Positions 1-9,039 of a DNA stretch of 64,000 nucleotides are shown here, piece by piece. Below the pieces are notes generated by a model that saw only the letters and a program-made list of their open reading frames with translations, did not search any database and was not told where the DNA came from. Numbering within the stretch: position 1 is the stretch's first letter; the number at the start of each line of letters is the position of its first letter. This DNA is from Lacrimispora sinapis. Lineage in GTDB: Bacteria; Bacillota; Clostridia; Lachnospirales; Lachnospiraceae. The translations under genes and the position numbers were made by a program. Where the stretch lies: positions 868,001 through 932,000 of the forward strand of contig NZ_CP141832.1 in assembly GCF_043633585.1 (NCBI RefSeq). Direction: 5' to 3'.

Positions 1-1
1 G

Positions 2-271
2 GCATATATAAGAAGTGATGTATCCGGAAAAATCCGGGATTATGAAATCGAAATACAGCGTGTGGATTATTCCACCACCCACAAAAGCAAGGGTATGGTT
101 ATAAAGGTCACAGACCCGGATTTACTGGCACTGACCGGAGGAATCGTACAGGGAATGTCCGGAAGCCCCATTATCCAGGATGGGAAGCTCATCGGAGCAG
201 TAACACATGTATTTATTCAGGATTCAACAAGAGGTTACGGGATCTTCATCGAAAATATGCTGAATCACTAA
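2..271 (+). CDS. spoIVB: SpoIVB peptidase, C-terminal part (5' end outside window)
   Basis: The frame is open from the first bases of the window, so only the last 89 residues are present. They contain GMSGSPI, which carries the catalytic serine of the S55 (SpoIVB) serine peptidase family, followed by the typical IGAVTHVF and GYGIFIENM segments. In the family, SpoIVB is exported by the forespore and cleaves SpoIVFA to start sigma-K activation in the mother cell. The next gene is spo0A, the classic Firmicutes order, which supports the call. The PDZ domain and membrane anchor lie upstream of the window. Confidence 0.93.
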   Translation, partial: AYIRSDVSGKIRDYEIEIQRVDYSTTHKSKGMVIKVTDPDLLALTGGIVQGMSGSPIIQDGKLIGAVTHVFIQDSTRGYGIFIENMLNH

Positions 272-282
272 ATGGAATATGG

Positions 283-334
283 AAAGAAAAGGACAGGATT
301 GTAAGTGAGTTTACAATTCCGTCCTTTTCTTTCT
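283..334 (+). terminator. Rho-independent terminator after spoIVB
   Basis: A long inverted repeat begins 11 bases after the spoIVB stop. The AAAGGACAGGATTGTAA arm pairs with TTACAATTCCGTCCTTT with one mismatch and is followed by TTCTTTCT. It separates spoIVB from spo0A. The rest of the roughly 420-base gap to spo0A holds its control region. Confidence 0.8.
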
Positions 335-532
335 AAGGCTTTTATGGAATGCATGTGATTTTATCCATGATTCTTTTGACGGATACTTTTCTTTGCAAGT
401 GGAATATGGTAGTATAGAAATCAGAGGTTAAAAAAGGATCGAATGTTTTTGCCGACAAGGAACATCAAATTTCAACATGTCAAAAATTGGAGGAATGAAA
501 ACGAAGCTATATACAAAAAGGTTTTATCTTAG

Positions 533-611
533 TTCGACATAGAAAGAAAATAGAAAAATTCAGAAATTCGGTGGCGTTCAGCCTTATTTGTCGAAATATG
601 CGATAGAATAA
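533..611 (+). promoter_or_regulatory. spo0A control region with two 0A boxes and a sigma-H-like -10
   Basis: Two exact TGTCGAA motifs (Spo0A-P binding sites) flank the presumed promoter: TTCGACA at 533-539 (minus orientation) and TGTCGAA at 589-595 (plus). Just downstream, ATAGAATAA at 603-611 fits the sigma-H -10 pattern RNNGAATWW, but I see no good sigma-H -35. B. subtilis spo0A is autoregulated from a sigma-H promoter with 0A boxes; the same logic here is inferred from these motifs. Confidence 0.6.
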
Positions 612-695
612 CATTGCGGCAAAAGCTGAGGCAAGATTATAATGGCTATACACTAGTTTTTATTTATATCTAAGAATCAGGAGGAGAGTATCAAT

Positions 696-1502
696 ATGTC
701 AGAAATCAGTATTGCGATTGCGGATGATAACCTGCAGACATTAAATCTGCTGAATGATATACTGGAAGGAGAGGAGGATTTTCATGTTGTAGGAAGAGCA
801 GATAATGGCGAAGATGCTTATAACATGATTCTCAAAACAAATCCCGATGTTGTCTTATTGGATGTAATTATGCCGAGGATGGACGGAATAACGGTAATGG
901 AACGGGTTCGGGGGAATGGTTCTGTTGCAAAGATTCCGTCGTTTATTATGGTAACTGCGGCAGGAAGCGAGAATATTACCGAAGATGCGTTCCGTATGGG
1001 AGCAAATTATTACATAATGAAACCATTCAACAAAGAAATTATCGTCGATAAGGTCCGAAGAGTGGGACAGAGAAAGACAAAGGCCCCTAATCTGCAGGGA
1101 ATGAAAAAGGTGAAGCCTTATGTCAATAAAACTGAATATATGGAGCAGAACTTAGAAAATGATGTCACCCAGATGCTCCATGAAATTGGTATTCCTGCCC
1201 ATATCAAAGGATACCAGTACCTTCGGGATGCCATTGTTATATCCGTGCAGGATCAGGAGATGCTCACCTCCGTGACCAAGATACTCTACCCCTCTATTGC
1301 GAAAAAACATCAGACCACACCAAGCCGTGTAGAACGTGCCATCCGCCACGCCATAGAAGTAGCATGGAGCAGAGGAAAGATGGATACCATCAATGATTTG
1401 TTCGGCTATACGGTTAGCACCGGCAAAGGAAAACCGACAAATTCTGAATTTATAGCTTTGATTGCTGATAAAATAAGACTGGATTACAAAAAACTTTCCT
1501 AA
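696..1502 (+). CDS. spo0A: Sporulation master regulator Spo0A
   Basis: This is a full-length 268-residue response regulator. The receiver domain (about 1-125) has the acidic pair D10/D11, phospho-acceptor D56 in LLDVIMP and the conserved lysine in the IMKPFN motif. The C-terminal effector domain has the strongly conserved HQTTPSRVERAIRHAIEVAW recognition segment. AGGAGG precedes the ATG at a good distance. Phosphorylated Spo0A commits cells to sporulation and controls stationary-phase genes by binding TGTCGAA boxes, two of which lie in its own upstream region. The gene follows spoIVB, as in most Clostridia and Bacilli. Confidence 0.98.
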   Translation: MSEISIAIADDNLQTLNLLNDILEGEEDFHVVGRADNGEDAYNMILKTNPDVVLLDVIMPRMDGITVMERVRGNGSVAKIPSFIMVTAAGSENITEDAFRMGANYYIMKPFNKEIIVDKVRRVGQRKTKAPNLQGMKKVKPYVNKTEYMEQNLENDVTQMLHEIGIPAHIKGYQYLRDAIVISVQDQEMLTSVTKILYPSIAKKHQTTPSRVERAIRHAIEVAWSRGKMDTINDLFGYTVSTGKGKPTNSEFIALIADKIRLDYKKLS

Positions 1503-1611
1503 ACATTCCTAAATATAAAGGAAAGAGTCTTCCTTATTTTCTTAAAATGAAGTATACTATAGAATAACAGATACCGCCTTAAAAGGCGTAAAGGATAAGG
1601 GAGGTTTTTGG

Positions 1612-3057
1612 ATGAAGAAGATACTTTTCGTTGCATCAGAGGCAGTCCCCTTTGCCAAAACCGGAGGTCTTGCAGATGTGGTGGGTTCCCTTCCCAAGTA
1701 CTTCAATAAGGAGTTTATTGATGTAAGAGTCATGATTCCCAAATATTTGTGTATTGATGAACCACTGAGAAACCAGATGACTTATAAAAACCACTTCTAT
1801 ATGGATTATCTGGACCAGAGCAGGTATGTGGGGATTCTTCAGTATGTTTACGAGGGTATCACCTTTTACTTCATTGATAATGAAGGCTATTTTAACGGCT
1901 CCAGGCCATATGGAGACGGTTTCTATGATCTGGAAAAGTTCTGCTTTTTTTCCAGAGCAGCTTTATCCTCACTTCCGGTCATCGGATTCCAGCCGGATGT
2001 GATACACTGCCATGACTGGCAGACTGCTCTTATTCCTGTTCTGTTAAAGGACCGGTTTCATGAAGGCGAATTTTTTCGCAGCATAAAGTCGGTGCTTACA
2101 ATCCACAACTTAAAATTTCAGGGCGTATGGGATTTAAAAACCATACAGAGACTGACTTGTCTGCCGGATTATTATTTTACGCCGGACAAATTAGAAGCTT
2201 ATAAGGACGGAAATTTATTAAAAGGCGGCATTGTCTATGGAGACGCCATTACCACCGTAAGTGATACCTATGCCCAGGAGATCAAGCTGCCGTTTTACGG
2301 AGAAGGGCTTGACGGCCTGATGCGTGCCAGAGAAGGCAGCTTACGGGGCATATTGAACGGGATTGATTATGAGGAATTTAACCCGGAGACGGACACATAC
2401 ATCGTACAGAATTATCACGCCGGCAACTTTGCGGATAAAAAAGGTGAGAATAAGCTGGCTCTTCAAAAAGAGCTGGGCTTGTGCCAGGATGAGAAGATGT
2501 TTATGGTGGGTGTGGTTTCCCGGCTTACGGATCAAAAGGGACTTGATTTGATCCAGTGCGTGATTGATGAATTATGTCAGGATCATATCCAGTTAGTAAT
2601 ACTGGGCACCGGGGAAGAGCGCTACGAGAACATGTTCCGTCATTATGCATGGAAGTATCCGGATAAGGTTTCAGCGAATATATATTATTCTGAGGCCATG
2701 TCCCATAAGGTCTATGCAGCCTGTGATGCGTTCCTTATGCCGTCCTTATTTGAACCATGCGGATTGAGCCAGCTGATGGCACTCCGTTATGGTGCCGTAC
2801 CCATTGTACGTGAGACCGGTGGTTTAAAAGACACGGTGGAACCGTATAATGAGTATGAGAACAGTGGAACCGGCTTCTCTTTCTCTAATTATAATGCCCA
2901 TGAGATGCTGGACATGATACGGTATGCACAGCGTGTATACTATGATAAAAAGAAGGAGTGGAATATGCTTACACACCGGGCCATGAAAAAGGACTACTCA
3001 TGGAAGGCCTCAGCCAGAAAGTATGAGGAGCTTTATGATTGGATCACCGGCTGCTAG
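1612..3057 (+). CDS. glgA: Glycogen synthase (ADP-glucose type)
   Basis: This is a 481-residue GT5 glycosyltransferase, the usual GlgA length. The N-terminal KTGGLADV motif (residues 16-23) binds the sugar nucleotide. The C-terminal FEPCGLSQLMALRYG and RETGGL segments form the catalytic GT-B second lobe. It transfers glucose from ADP-glucose to growing alpha-1,4-glucan. GGGAGG precedes the start. It stands alone without glgC/glgD or glgB nearby, so the rest of the glycogen pathway must be elsewhere. Glycogen storage fits the sporulating lifestyle, but the link to spo0A here is only position. Confidence 0.95.
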   Translation: MKKILFVASEAVPFAKTGGLADVVGSLPKYFNKEFIDVRVMIPKYLCIDEPLRNQMTYKNHFYMDYLDQSRYVGILQYVYEGITFYFIDNEGYFNGSRPYGDGFYDLEKFCFFSRAALSSLPVIGFQPDVIHCHDWQTALIPVLLKDRFHEGEFFRSIKSVLTIHNLKFQGVWDLKTIQRLTCLPDYYFTPDKLEAYKDGNLLKGGIVYGDAITTVSDTYAQEIKLPFYGEGLDGLMRAREGSLRGILNGIDYEEFNPETDTYIVQNYHAGNFADKKGENKLALQKELGLCQDEKMFMVGVVSRLTDQKGLDLIQCVIDELCQDHIQLVILGTGEERYENMFRHYAWKYPDKVSANIYYSEAMSHKVYAACDAFLMPSLFEPCGLSQLMALRYGAVPIVRETGGLKDTVEPYNEYENSGTGFSFSNYNAHEMLDMIRYAQRVYYDKKKEWNMLTHRAMKKDYSWKASARKYEELYDWITGC

Positions 3058-3094
3058 ACTGCTGACATTACAGAAAAGAGACGAGTGAATAAGA

Positions 3095-3637
3095 ATGAAA
3101 AGCATGCATTTCACCCAGGAGAAAGATCTTTCCTGGGCAGAGTGGGAGGATTACAGTGAGGATCAGTTGTATATGGATTGTGTAGCGGGGATCATTGATC
3201 ACCCCGTATTCCTGTCCATGGATAACTTTATGCAGCATGGAGATACTACCTGCAAGGTCCATTGTATTAAAGTATCTTATATGAGCTACTGCATCTGCAG
3301 AAGGCTGGGCTGGGACTATCGTGAAGTTGCCAGAGCCGGTCTTCTTCATGATTTATTTTTGTATGACTGGCATACCCATGCCAAAGAAACCGGGGAGCGT
3401 TTCCATGGTTTTACTCATCCGAGAACTGCGCTTAATAACGCAGTAAAACACTTTGAATTAACAGAAAAAGAAAAAGATATGATCCTGCGCCATATGTGGC
3501 CGCTGACCCCGGTTCCCCCGAAAAGCAGAGAGGGAATGGTGATTGTTTATTCGGATAAAGTCTGCGGTATGGCTGAAACCGTGGCCAGGTTCAAACGATG
3601 GATTTTATTTTGCTTTGGCTGGAAAAGCGCTGCATAA
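3095..3637 (+). CDS. HD-domain hydrolase
   Basis: The 180-residue protein carries an HD motif (H85-D86 in LLHDLFLYD) and a second histidine-rich stretch (FHGFTHPRTA), as in small HD superfamily metal-dependent phosphohydrolases. The N-terminal part has spaced cysteines and histidines of unknown role. The substrate cannot be read from the sequence. The ribosome site is weak (GACGAG). The end of the gene runs close to the next gene (13-base gap), so the two are probably co-transcribed. Confidence 0.8.
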   Translation: MKSMHFTQEKDLSWAEWEDYSEDQLYMDCVAGIIDHPVFLSMDNFMQHGDTTCKVHCIKVSYMSYCICRRLGWDYREVARAGLLHDLFLYDWHTHAKETGERFHGFTHPRTALNNAVKHFELTEKEKDMILRHMWPLTPVPPKSREGMVIVYSDKVCGMAETVARFKRWILFCFGWKSAA

Positions 3638-3650
3638 GATGGAGGAAACC

Positions 3651-4109
3651 ATGAAATATTGGGATGATATACTAGGAAATCAGGTTTTAATGAGTGCGGT
3701 TGCCGGGTGGATGGTAGCCCAGGTATTAAAAACCCTCATTGACCTGGCCCTTAACAGAAGCTTTAATCCGGAGAGGCTTGTAGGATCGGGAGGAATGCCC
3801 AGTTCCCACTCCTCAACGGTTTGTGCACTGACAACCGCCGCCAGTTACCGCTATGGTGCCGGTTCTTTTGAATTTGCGGTATGTTTTGTTCTTTCCATGA
3901 TCGTTATGTATGATGCCATGGGAGTCCGGAGAGAAACCGGAAGACAGGCAAAATTGTTAAATAGCATCTTGCTGGAAAATCCTTTAAAGCTTAAAGGAGA
4001 GTTGATTCAGGAAACGTTAAAAGAATATGTGGGACACACTCCGCTTCAGGTAGCGGCGGGAGCGCTTCTCGGCATATTACTTGCAATTTTCATGGGACAA
4101 TTTTATTAA
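3651..4109 (+). CDS. Divergent PAP2 family protein (YuiD-like)
   Basis: This is a 152-residue membrane protein with the signature GSGGMPSSHS (about 45-54), the acid-phosphatase-type motif of the divergent PAP2 family (DUF212, B. subtilis YuiD). Further motifs are MYDAMGVRRETG and several hydrophobic segments. ATG 3651 was chosen because GGAGG lies five bases upstream; the open frame extends further 5' but overlaps the HD gene. In the family the function is unproven; a lipid phosphate phosphatase activity is the usual guess. Confidence 0.85.
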   Translation: MKYWDDILGNQVLMSAVAGWMVAQVLKTLIDLALNRSFNPERLVGSGGMPSSHSSTVCALTTAASYRYGAGSFEFAVCFVLSMIVMYDAMGVRRETGRQAKLLNSILLENPLKLKGELIQETLKEYVGHTPLQVAAGALLGILLAIFMGQFY

Positions 4110-4214
4110 TGAAACAAAAATATTTCCACGAATCGTAAGAAATTAATCCTTGATTTCTTAAGATATCCATATTATACTTTAACAAGTTCAAAAATTGTCA
4201 AATTTGGAGGTAAA

Positions 4215-4778
4215 ATGGATATGTCGATTTATCAAAGGATCATATGCTTTTTCCTGTTCAGCTTTCTTGGATACCTTCTTGAATGTGTTGTACTTAGTTA
4301 TGAGAATAAGAAGCTTGTGATCAATCGAGGATTCGGACACGGACCATTCTGTATTATATATGGATTTGGAGCTATGGGAGCCATGTTTTTGTTGAAACCT
4401 CTTTCGGATAATCTGGTTTTCCTTTATTTTGCATCAGCCGCCATGGCTACTCTTATGGAACTGGTTACTGCGCGTATGATGATCAAGCTGTTTGGTTCGT
4501 TCTGGTGGGATTACAGCCGGAAGGCATTTAACTATCAAGGGATTATCTGTCTGGAAAGCACTGTTGCATGGGGGTTTTTAGGAATTTTTTATTTCCGGTT
4601 CCTCAATGGGTTTGTGGAACAGCTTGCAGGAATTGTTCCGGAGCAGCTGGTGCGTACCGTAGCATTAAGCCTTTTGGGATTTTATATAGCTGATTTTGTC
4701 TATACCATGAGGCTGCAGCTTAAGTCTGCTTGTGAAGAGGACGATACTACATTAGTAGGACGTCTGAAAGTATATTGA
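4215..4778 (+). CDS. Putative ABC transporter permease, CmpB-like membrane protein (PF06541)
   Basis: This 187-residue integral membrane protein has about five hydrophobic helices. It matches the PF06541 family: N-terminal FFLFSFLGYLLECVV, then RGFGHGPFCIIYGFGA, then ELVTARMMIKLFG and WWDYSRKAFNYQG. The family is annotated as an ABC permease, but no ATPase gene is adjacent and no function is established. GGAGG precedes the ATG. The upstream gap holds only a short inverted repeat (about 4137-4161) without a T-run. Confidence 0.8.
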   Translation: MDMSIYQRIICFFLFSFLGYLLECVVLSYENKKLVINRGFGHGPFCIIYGFGAMGAMFLLKPLSDNLVFLYFASAAMATLMELVTARMMIKLFGSFWWDYSRKAFNYQGIICLESTVAWGFLGIFYFRFLNGFVEQLAGIVPEQLVRTVALSLLGFYIADFVYTMRLQLKSACEEDDTTLVGRLKVY

Positions 4779-4840
4779 TGAATGGCGGGATTCGATTCGG
4801 GTCCCGCTTATTTGTTCGTTTAAAAACAGGAAGGATGCAT

Positions 4841-5440
4841 ATGGACAAAAGGATAAAACTTGTACTGGCTTCGGCTTCTCCAAGAAGAAAAGAACTTTTA
4901 TCTCAGATCGGGATCGTTCCAGAGATCGTTCCCAGCACCATAGAAGAAGTCATAACCTCAAGTGTTCCGGAGGAGGTTGTAAGAGAACTTTCCCTTCAGA
5001 AGGCCCGGGACGTGGCTGGCAGGCAGGGATGCAAAACCTGCGTCATCGGTGCAGATACCGTAGTCGCTGCAGATGGGAAGATTCTTGGAAAACCGGCCAG
5101 CCATGAAGATGCTTACCGGATGATTTCCATGCTGGAGGGCAGGACACATCAGGTATATACAGGAGTTACCCTGATTTATTGTGGACAAAATGGCAGTACG
5201 GTCAGGACTTTTGTGGAAAAGACGGATGTTTCCGTTTATCCCATGTCGGAACAAGAGATCAAACGCTATGCCGACGATGAGGAGCCAATGGACAAAGCAG
5301 GAGCATACGGAATCCAGGGAAAATTCGCGGCTTTTATCAAAGGGATTGACGGCGATTATAATAATGTAGTAGGATTGCCGGTAGGAAGAGTATACCAGGA
5401 GCTGAAGCAGATGTTTGAACAGGAGGAGAACAATGATTAA
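4841..5440 (+). CDS. maf: Maf-family nucleotide pyrophosphatase
   Basis: The 199-residue protein has the Maf signature SASPRR (residues 11-16), the GADTVV segment with the catalytic aspartate (about D72), and GKP. In the family it hydrolyses dTTP/UTP or modified nucleotides and is linked to septum control. ATG 4841 is chosen because AGGAAGG lies just upstream; the frame is open further 5' without a ribosome site. Its last codons overlap the start of the next gene (ATG inside the terminal AATGATTAA), indicating translational coupling. Confidence 0.92.
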   Translation: MDKRIKLVLASASPRRKELLSQIGIVPEIVPSTIEEVITSSVPEEVVRELSLQKARDVAGRQGCKTCVIGADTVVAADGKILGKPASHEDAYRMISMLEGRTHQVYTGVTLIYCGQNGSTVRTFVEKTDVSVYPMSEQEIKRYADDEEPMDKAGAYGIQGKFAAFIKGIDGDYNNVVGLPVGRVYQELKQMFEQEENND

Positions 5441-6218
5441 ACTGATTGCATCGGATATTGACGGAACTCTGGTACCGGATGGAAGCAATAAAGTGAATCC
5501 GGAGCTTTTTGATGTGATTTTAAAGCTTCGGGCCAAGGGGATCCAGTTTGCAGCAGCAAGCGGACGCCAGTGGGCCAGCATTGAATCCATATTCGACCCG
5601 ATCAAAGAAAAGATATTTTATCTGTCTGACAATGGGGCTTATGTTGGCTGTCACGGAAGAAATCTGTTTATCAATCCCATTGAACGTCATATCGTCATGG
5701 ATATGGTTGAGAAAGTGCGCAAAACAGAAGGACTTGACGTTATGGTCAGCGGTCCGGATGTTGTATATCTGGAGACCAAAAATGAGAAGTTTTTGGACTG
5801 GCTCATCAACGGCTACAAGTTCCGGGTCCAGTGTGTGGAGGATTTAACTAAGGTAGAATCGGAATTTATAAAAGTTTCCGTGTACCGCAAATCAGAGGTA
5901 GAGTCCCATACCAGAAATCTTCGTGAGGAATTTTCCGATCGTTTGAAGATAACTATCGCAGGCGACATGTGGATGGACTGTATGAAGCCGGGAATCAATA
6001 AGGGCCAGGCGGTAAAACTTCTCCAGGACAGTCTGGGAATGAAACCGGAGGAGACCATGGTCTTTGGAGATCAGCTCAATGACATTGAAATGCTCCATCA
6101 GGCTTATTACAGCTATGCGGTGGGAAATGCCAGAAAAGAAGTGAAGGATGCGGCAAGATTCCAGGCAGATTTAAATGTCAATGACGGAGTTTTAAAAATA
6201 CTGAAGCTGCTTTTGTAG
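5433..6218 (+). CDS. Cof-type HAD-IIB family phosphatase
   Basis: This is a 261-residue HAD hydrolase with motif I DIDGTLV (D8, D10), a serine motif in AAASGRQW, and motif IV VFGDQLNDIEML near the C-terminus. The large C2 cap between motifs II and III is typical of Cof/YkrA enzymes acting on sugar phosphates or cofactors; the exact substrate is unknown. The start overlaps the end of maf by 8 bases, and AGGAGG inside maf serves as ribosome site. It is likely part of one transcript with maf and the lipoprotein gene that follows. Confidence 0.9.
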   Translation: MIKLIASDIDGTLVPDGSNKVNPELFDVILKLRAKGIQFAAASGRQWASIESIFDPIKEKIFYLSDNGAYVGCHGRNLFINPIERHIVMDMVEKVRKTEGLDVMVSGPDVVYLETKNEKFLDWLINGYKFRVQCVEDLTKVESEFIKVSVYRKSEVESHTRNLREEFSDRLKITIAGDMWMDCMKPGINKGQAVKLLQDSLGMKPEETMVFGDQLNDIEMLHQAYYSYAVGNARKEVKDAARFQADLNVNDGVLKILKLLL

Positions 6219-6237
6219 CATGGAAAGAGGGGAGTTC

Positions 6238-7209
6238 GTGAAAGTTCAAATAAGACATGGGAGAAATCTCTTATTGGTGGCTGCAGCTGTAATGGCGCTG
6301 CTGACCGGCTGTAAGTCTGAAATCCCCATTGTTTCTGAGATTACGGAAACCAAAGCATATACCCTGCCTCAGTCCATGATTATCGTTGCTACGGAACGGA
6401 ACCGGTATCAGAAGATATATACCAACCAGATCTGGGGCGTGGAGCTGCCGGGAGGCCGGAATTTTGAAAGCTATCTGCTGGATCAGGTGAAAGAATTTCT
6501 CAAGGAAATGAAAATGATGAATCTTTTGGCGAAAGAAAAGGGTGTGACTTTGACCAGCGGCGAAAAGGAAAAAGTACGGAAAGCATCGGATGAATACTTC
6601 GCCTCTTTGACAAAAGATGATATTGCTTATATGGGGGTGACAAAGGAGGATGTCAAAACCATGTATGAAGAATATTTTCTGTCTAATAAGGTAGTAACGG
6701 AGCTGACAAAGGATATGAATCTGGAGATCAGCGACAGTGAAGCAAAGGTGATCACCGTGGACCAGATCGTTCTGGCAGATCCGGCAGAGGCAGAAGAGGT
6801 ACGTTTAAAGGCAACCGAAGAGGGAGCCGATTTTAAAGCCCTGGCAAGAGAGTATTCAAAAGAGACTGTGATAGAACGCCATATCGGCAGGGGAGAGGCA
6901 CCAGGCCCCTATGAAGATGCGGCTTTTGCCCTTCTGGCAGAAGAGATCAGCCCGGTTGTGGAAGAAAATGGAACGTATTACATTATCAAATGTGTCAATG
7001 ATTATGATGAAAAAGCCACCCAGGAAAGAAAGGCCGGATTATATAAAAAACGGAAAAAGGAAGCCTTTGACCAGATCTATTCCAAGTTTAAGCAAGAAAA
7101 TCCGGTTACGTTCAGCAATGAAATCTGGAAGAATGTGAAATTCTCAAAAGAGGATAAAACCACCACCACCAACTTTTTTGAAATTTATAAAAAGTATTTT
7201 AATGAATGA
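6238..7209 (+). CDS. PrsA/SurA-like peptidyl-prolyl isomerase lipoprotein
   Basis: The product is 323 residues from a GTG start preceded by GAGGGGAG; an in-frame ATG 18 bases earlier lacks a ribosome site. It has a lipoprotein signal ending in LLTGC (lipidated Cys25). A SurA-N-like helical region follows, then a parvulin-type domain (about 190-285) with VDQIVLAD and ADFKALAREYS. In the family these are surface-anchored foldases for exported proteins. The parvulin part is degenerate, so a pure chaperone role is possible. Confidence 0.82.
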   Translation: MKVQIRHGRNLLLVAAAVMALLTGCKSEIPIVSEITETKAYTLPQSMIIVATERNRYQKIYTNQIWGVELPGGRNFESYLLDQVKEFLKEMKMMNLLAKEKGVTLTSGEKEKVRKASDEYFASLTKDDIAYMGVTKEDVKTMYEEYFLSNKVVTELTKDMNLEISDSEAKVITVDQIVLADPAEAEEVRLKATEEGADFKALAREYSKETVIERHIGRGEAPGPYEDAAFALLAEEISPVVEENGTYYIIKCVNDYDEKATQERKAGLYKKRKKEAFDQIYSKFKQENPVTFSNEIWKNVKFSKEDKTTTTNFFEIYKKYFNE

Positions 7210-7231
7210 TAAAAGGAAAGGACAGGGCAGA

Positions 7232-7486
7232 ATGCAAATGAGACAGAGAGATACGAGCCGGATCAAAACCCGAAGCCGGAGCCGAAGGCGCAGAGAAAGC
7301 CGTGGACATGAAAGGTTCATGGGATTTTTGACGTTTGTATTTATACTGATTCTGTTTGTTTCTGTGACCACCGGGGGAGTGTACGGATACCGGTACTGGG
7401 AAGGGAGTAAACCTTCCGGCCAGCCTCTGGAATCCAGCCGGGAAGTGGTGCCGGAAACCATGCAGGAACAGAATCAGGATTCATAA
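7232..7486 (+). CDS. Small basic single-pass membrane protein, unknown function
   Basis: This is an 84-residue protein with a very arginine-rich N-terminus (RSRSRRRRES), one hydrophobic segment (about 30-48) and a polar tail of glutamate, serine and glutamine. The charge pattern predicts the N-terminus inside. ATG 7232 has GGACAGG upstream; ATG 7202, overlapping the end of the previous gene, is an alternative start. I do not recognise a family. It ends at a strong terminator, so it closes the operon that begins with maf. Confidence 0.6.
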   Translation: MQMRQRDTSRIKTRSRSRRRRESRGHERFMGFLTFVFILILFVSVTTGGVYGYRYWEGSKPSGQPLESSREVVPETMQEQNQDS

Positions 7487-7533
7487 AAAGGTGCCGCAAA
7501 GTGATTTCGTAAAATCACGCTGCGGCATCTTTT
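7487..7533 (+). terminator. Strong terminator, possibly bidirectional
   Basis: AAAGGTGCCGCAAAGTGATTT pairs with AAATCACGCTGCGGCATCTTTT across a four-base loop, with A- and T-runs on both sides. It ends the plus-strand operon and may also stop the converging M18 gene. Confidence 0.85.
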
Positions 7534-7596
7534 ATAATTCTTATCAATAGTATAGGGGCAGACTTATAATTATAAAACCTTACGTTTGTAAAATGC

Positions 7597-8883
7597 TTAC
7601 GCCTGGAAAAATGCTTCTGCCAGTTTTACAAGGGCTTCCTGATCGGCTGCTCCCATTACCTCTCTTGCGGAGTGCATGGCAAGAATAGGCACGCCTACGT
7701 CAACGGTGCGCATGGTCAAAAAGGCAGAGGAAATACTACCAAGGGTGGAACCGCCTCTTACATCGGAACGGTTTGAAAACTTTCTGTAAGGAATCCTGCT
7801 GTCCCTGCAGATGCCTTCAATGACTGCGGTACTGGCGGCATCGGTGGCATAAGCCTGACTGGAGGCAAGCTTTATGGCGACGCCGTCTCCCATAAGGATC
7901 TGATTTTTAATGTCGCATTTTTCCCCATGGTTTGGGTGAATGGCATGAGCCACGTCCATGGACAGGAGGAAACCGCTTAAAAGGCCGTTTAAAAATGCTT
8001 CTCTGGTATAACCGAGAGATAGAAAGGCTTTTTCAAAAATATGCTCTGTCAGCGCGGACGCTGCTCCCTGCTTGGTATGGCTTCCGATTTCTTCGTTGTC
8101 GTAAAGGGCTATGGCATGAATGCCTGTTTGGCAGGTACTGTTTATAATACCGCTCAAACAAGCCTGTACAGAGGTAATGTTATCCAGCCTGGGCGCGGAA
8201 TAAAATTCCTCCTGCAAGCCCAGCAGACTGCCGGATTCACAGTTGTAAATATAGATTTCATAGTCCAGGATGTCTTCTTTTTTTACACCCGCTTCCCTGG
8301 CAAGTGCATCTAAGAAAAAGTCTTCGCGGCTTAATTTTTCTGTGATTCTGGTAATGAGAGGAAGCATATCCACCTGGGCATTGATGGCGAACCCGTCATT
8401 GGCAGTCCGGTTCATGTGAATGGCCAGGTTTGGAATGGTAAGGAGCGGACGGGCAAAATCAACGAATACGGTCTTTGGTTCCATCAGAGAGGGACCCAAA
8501 ACAGATACTTTTCCAGCCATGGACAGAGGGCGGTCAAACCATGTGCCAAGGAGCGGCCCTCCGTAAACCTCCACGTTTAGCTTTCCATAGTCAAGGGAGG
8601 TGACTTCCGGGTAAGGCTTTACCTTTAAGCATGGCCAGTCGGTGTGGGAGGCGGCCAGACGAAGGGCTGGTGCGTCGCCCAGTTCTTCTCCGACGCGGAA
8701 CGCGATCAGGGTGGAATCAAATACGTTTATATAATAGGATTCTCCTTTTTGCAGCTTCCAGGGGGCTGCCAGCGGCAGTTTTTGAAAACCGGCGGATGAC
8801 AGCTGTTTAGAGGCTGCCATGATGCAGTGGTAAGGAGAAACGGATGCTGCGATCAGTGAATCTAACTGCTTGATGTAATTCAT
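7597..8883 (-). CDS. M18 family aminopeptidase
   Basis: The 428-residue metallopeptidase is of the aspartyl-aminopeptidase family (M18, DNPEP/ApeB type). Zinc-site motifs are visible: SHTDWP near residue 90, the DNEEIGS segment, and a C-terminal ILAMHSAREVMGA with the last ligand histidine. ATG 8883 (product begins MNYIKQ) is preceded by AGAGGAAAAC, while the longer open frame has no ribosome site. The enzyme trims N-terminal residues from cytoplasmic peptides. It is monocistronic and convergent with the upstream operon. Confidence 0.93.
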   Translation of the reverse strand: MNYIKQLDSLIAASVSPYHCIMAASKQLSSAGFQKLPLAAPWKLQKGESYYINVFDSTLIAFRVGEELGDAPALRLAASHTDWPCLKVKPYPEVTSLDYGKLNVEVYGGPLLGTWFDRPLSMAGKVSVLGPSLMEPKTVFVDFARPLLTIPNLAIHMNRTANDGFAINAQVDMLPLITRITEKLSREDFFLDALAREAGVKKEDILDYEIYIYNCESGSLLGLQEEFYSAPRLDNITSVQACLSGIINSTCQTGIHAIALYDNEEIGSHTKQGAASALTEHIFEKAFLSLGYTREAFLNGLLSGFLLSMDVAHAIHPNHGEKCDIKNQILMGDGVAIKLASSQAYATDAASTAVIEGICRDSRIPYRKFSNRSDVRGGSTLGSISSAFLTMRTVDVGVPILAMHSAREVMGAADQEALVKLAEAFFQA

Positions 8884-9039
8884 ATGTTTTCCTCTTTTCT
8901 TAACTTCCATTTTGCTTCCATAGGGAAACCAGTCCTTTTATTATACCATAGAAAAAAGCCTCTGGGAATCCTTCGTTGACAGCAGAGAACAAATCGTTGT
9001 ATAGTAAACGGAGAACAATGACGGATGGGAGAAGTTGCA

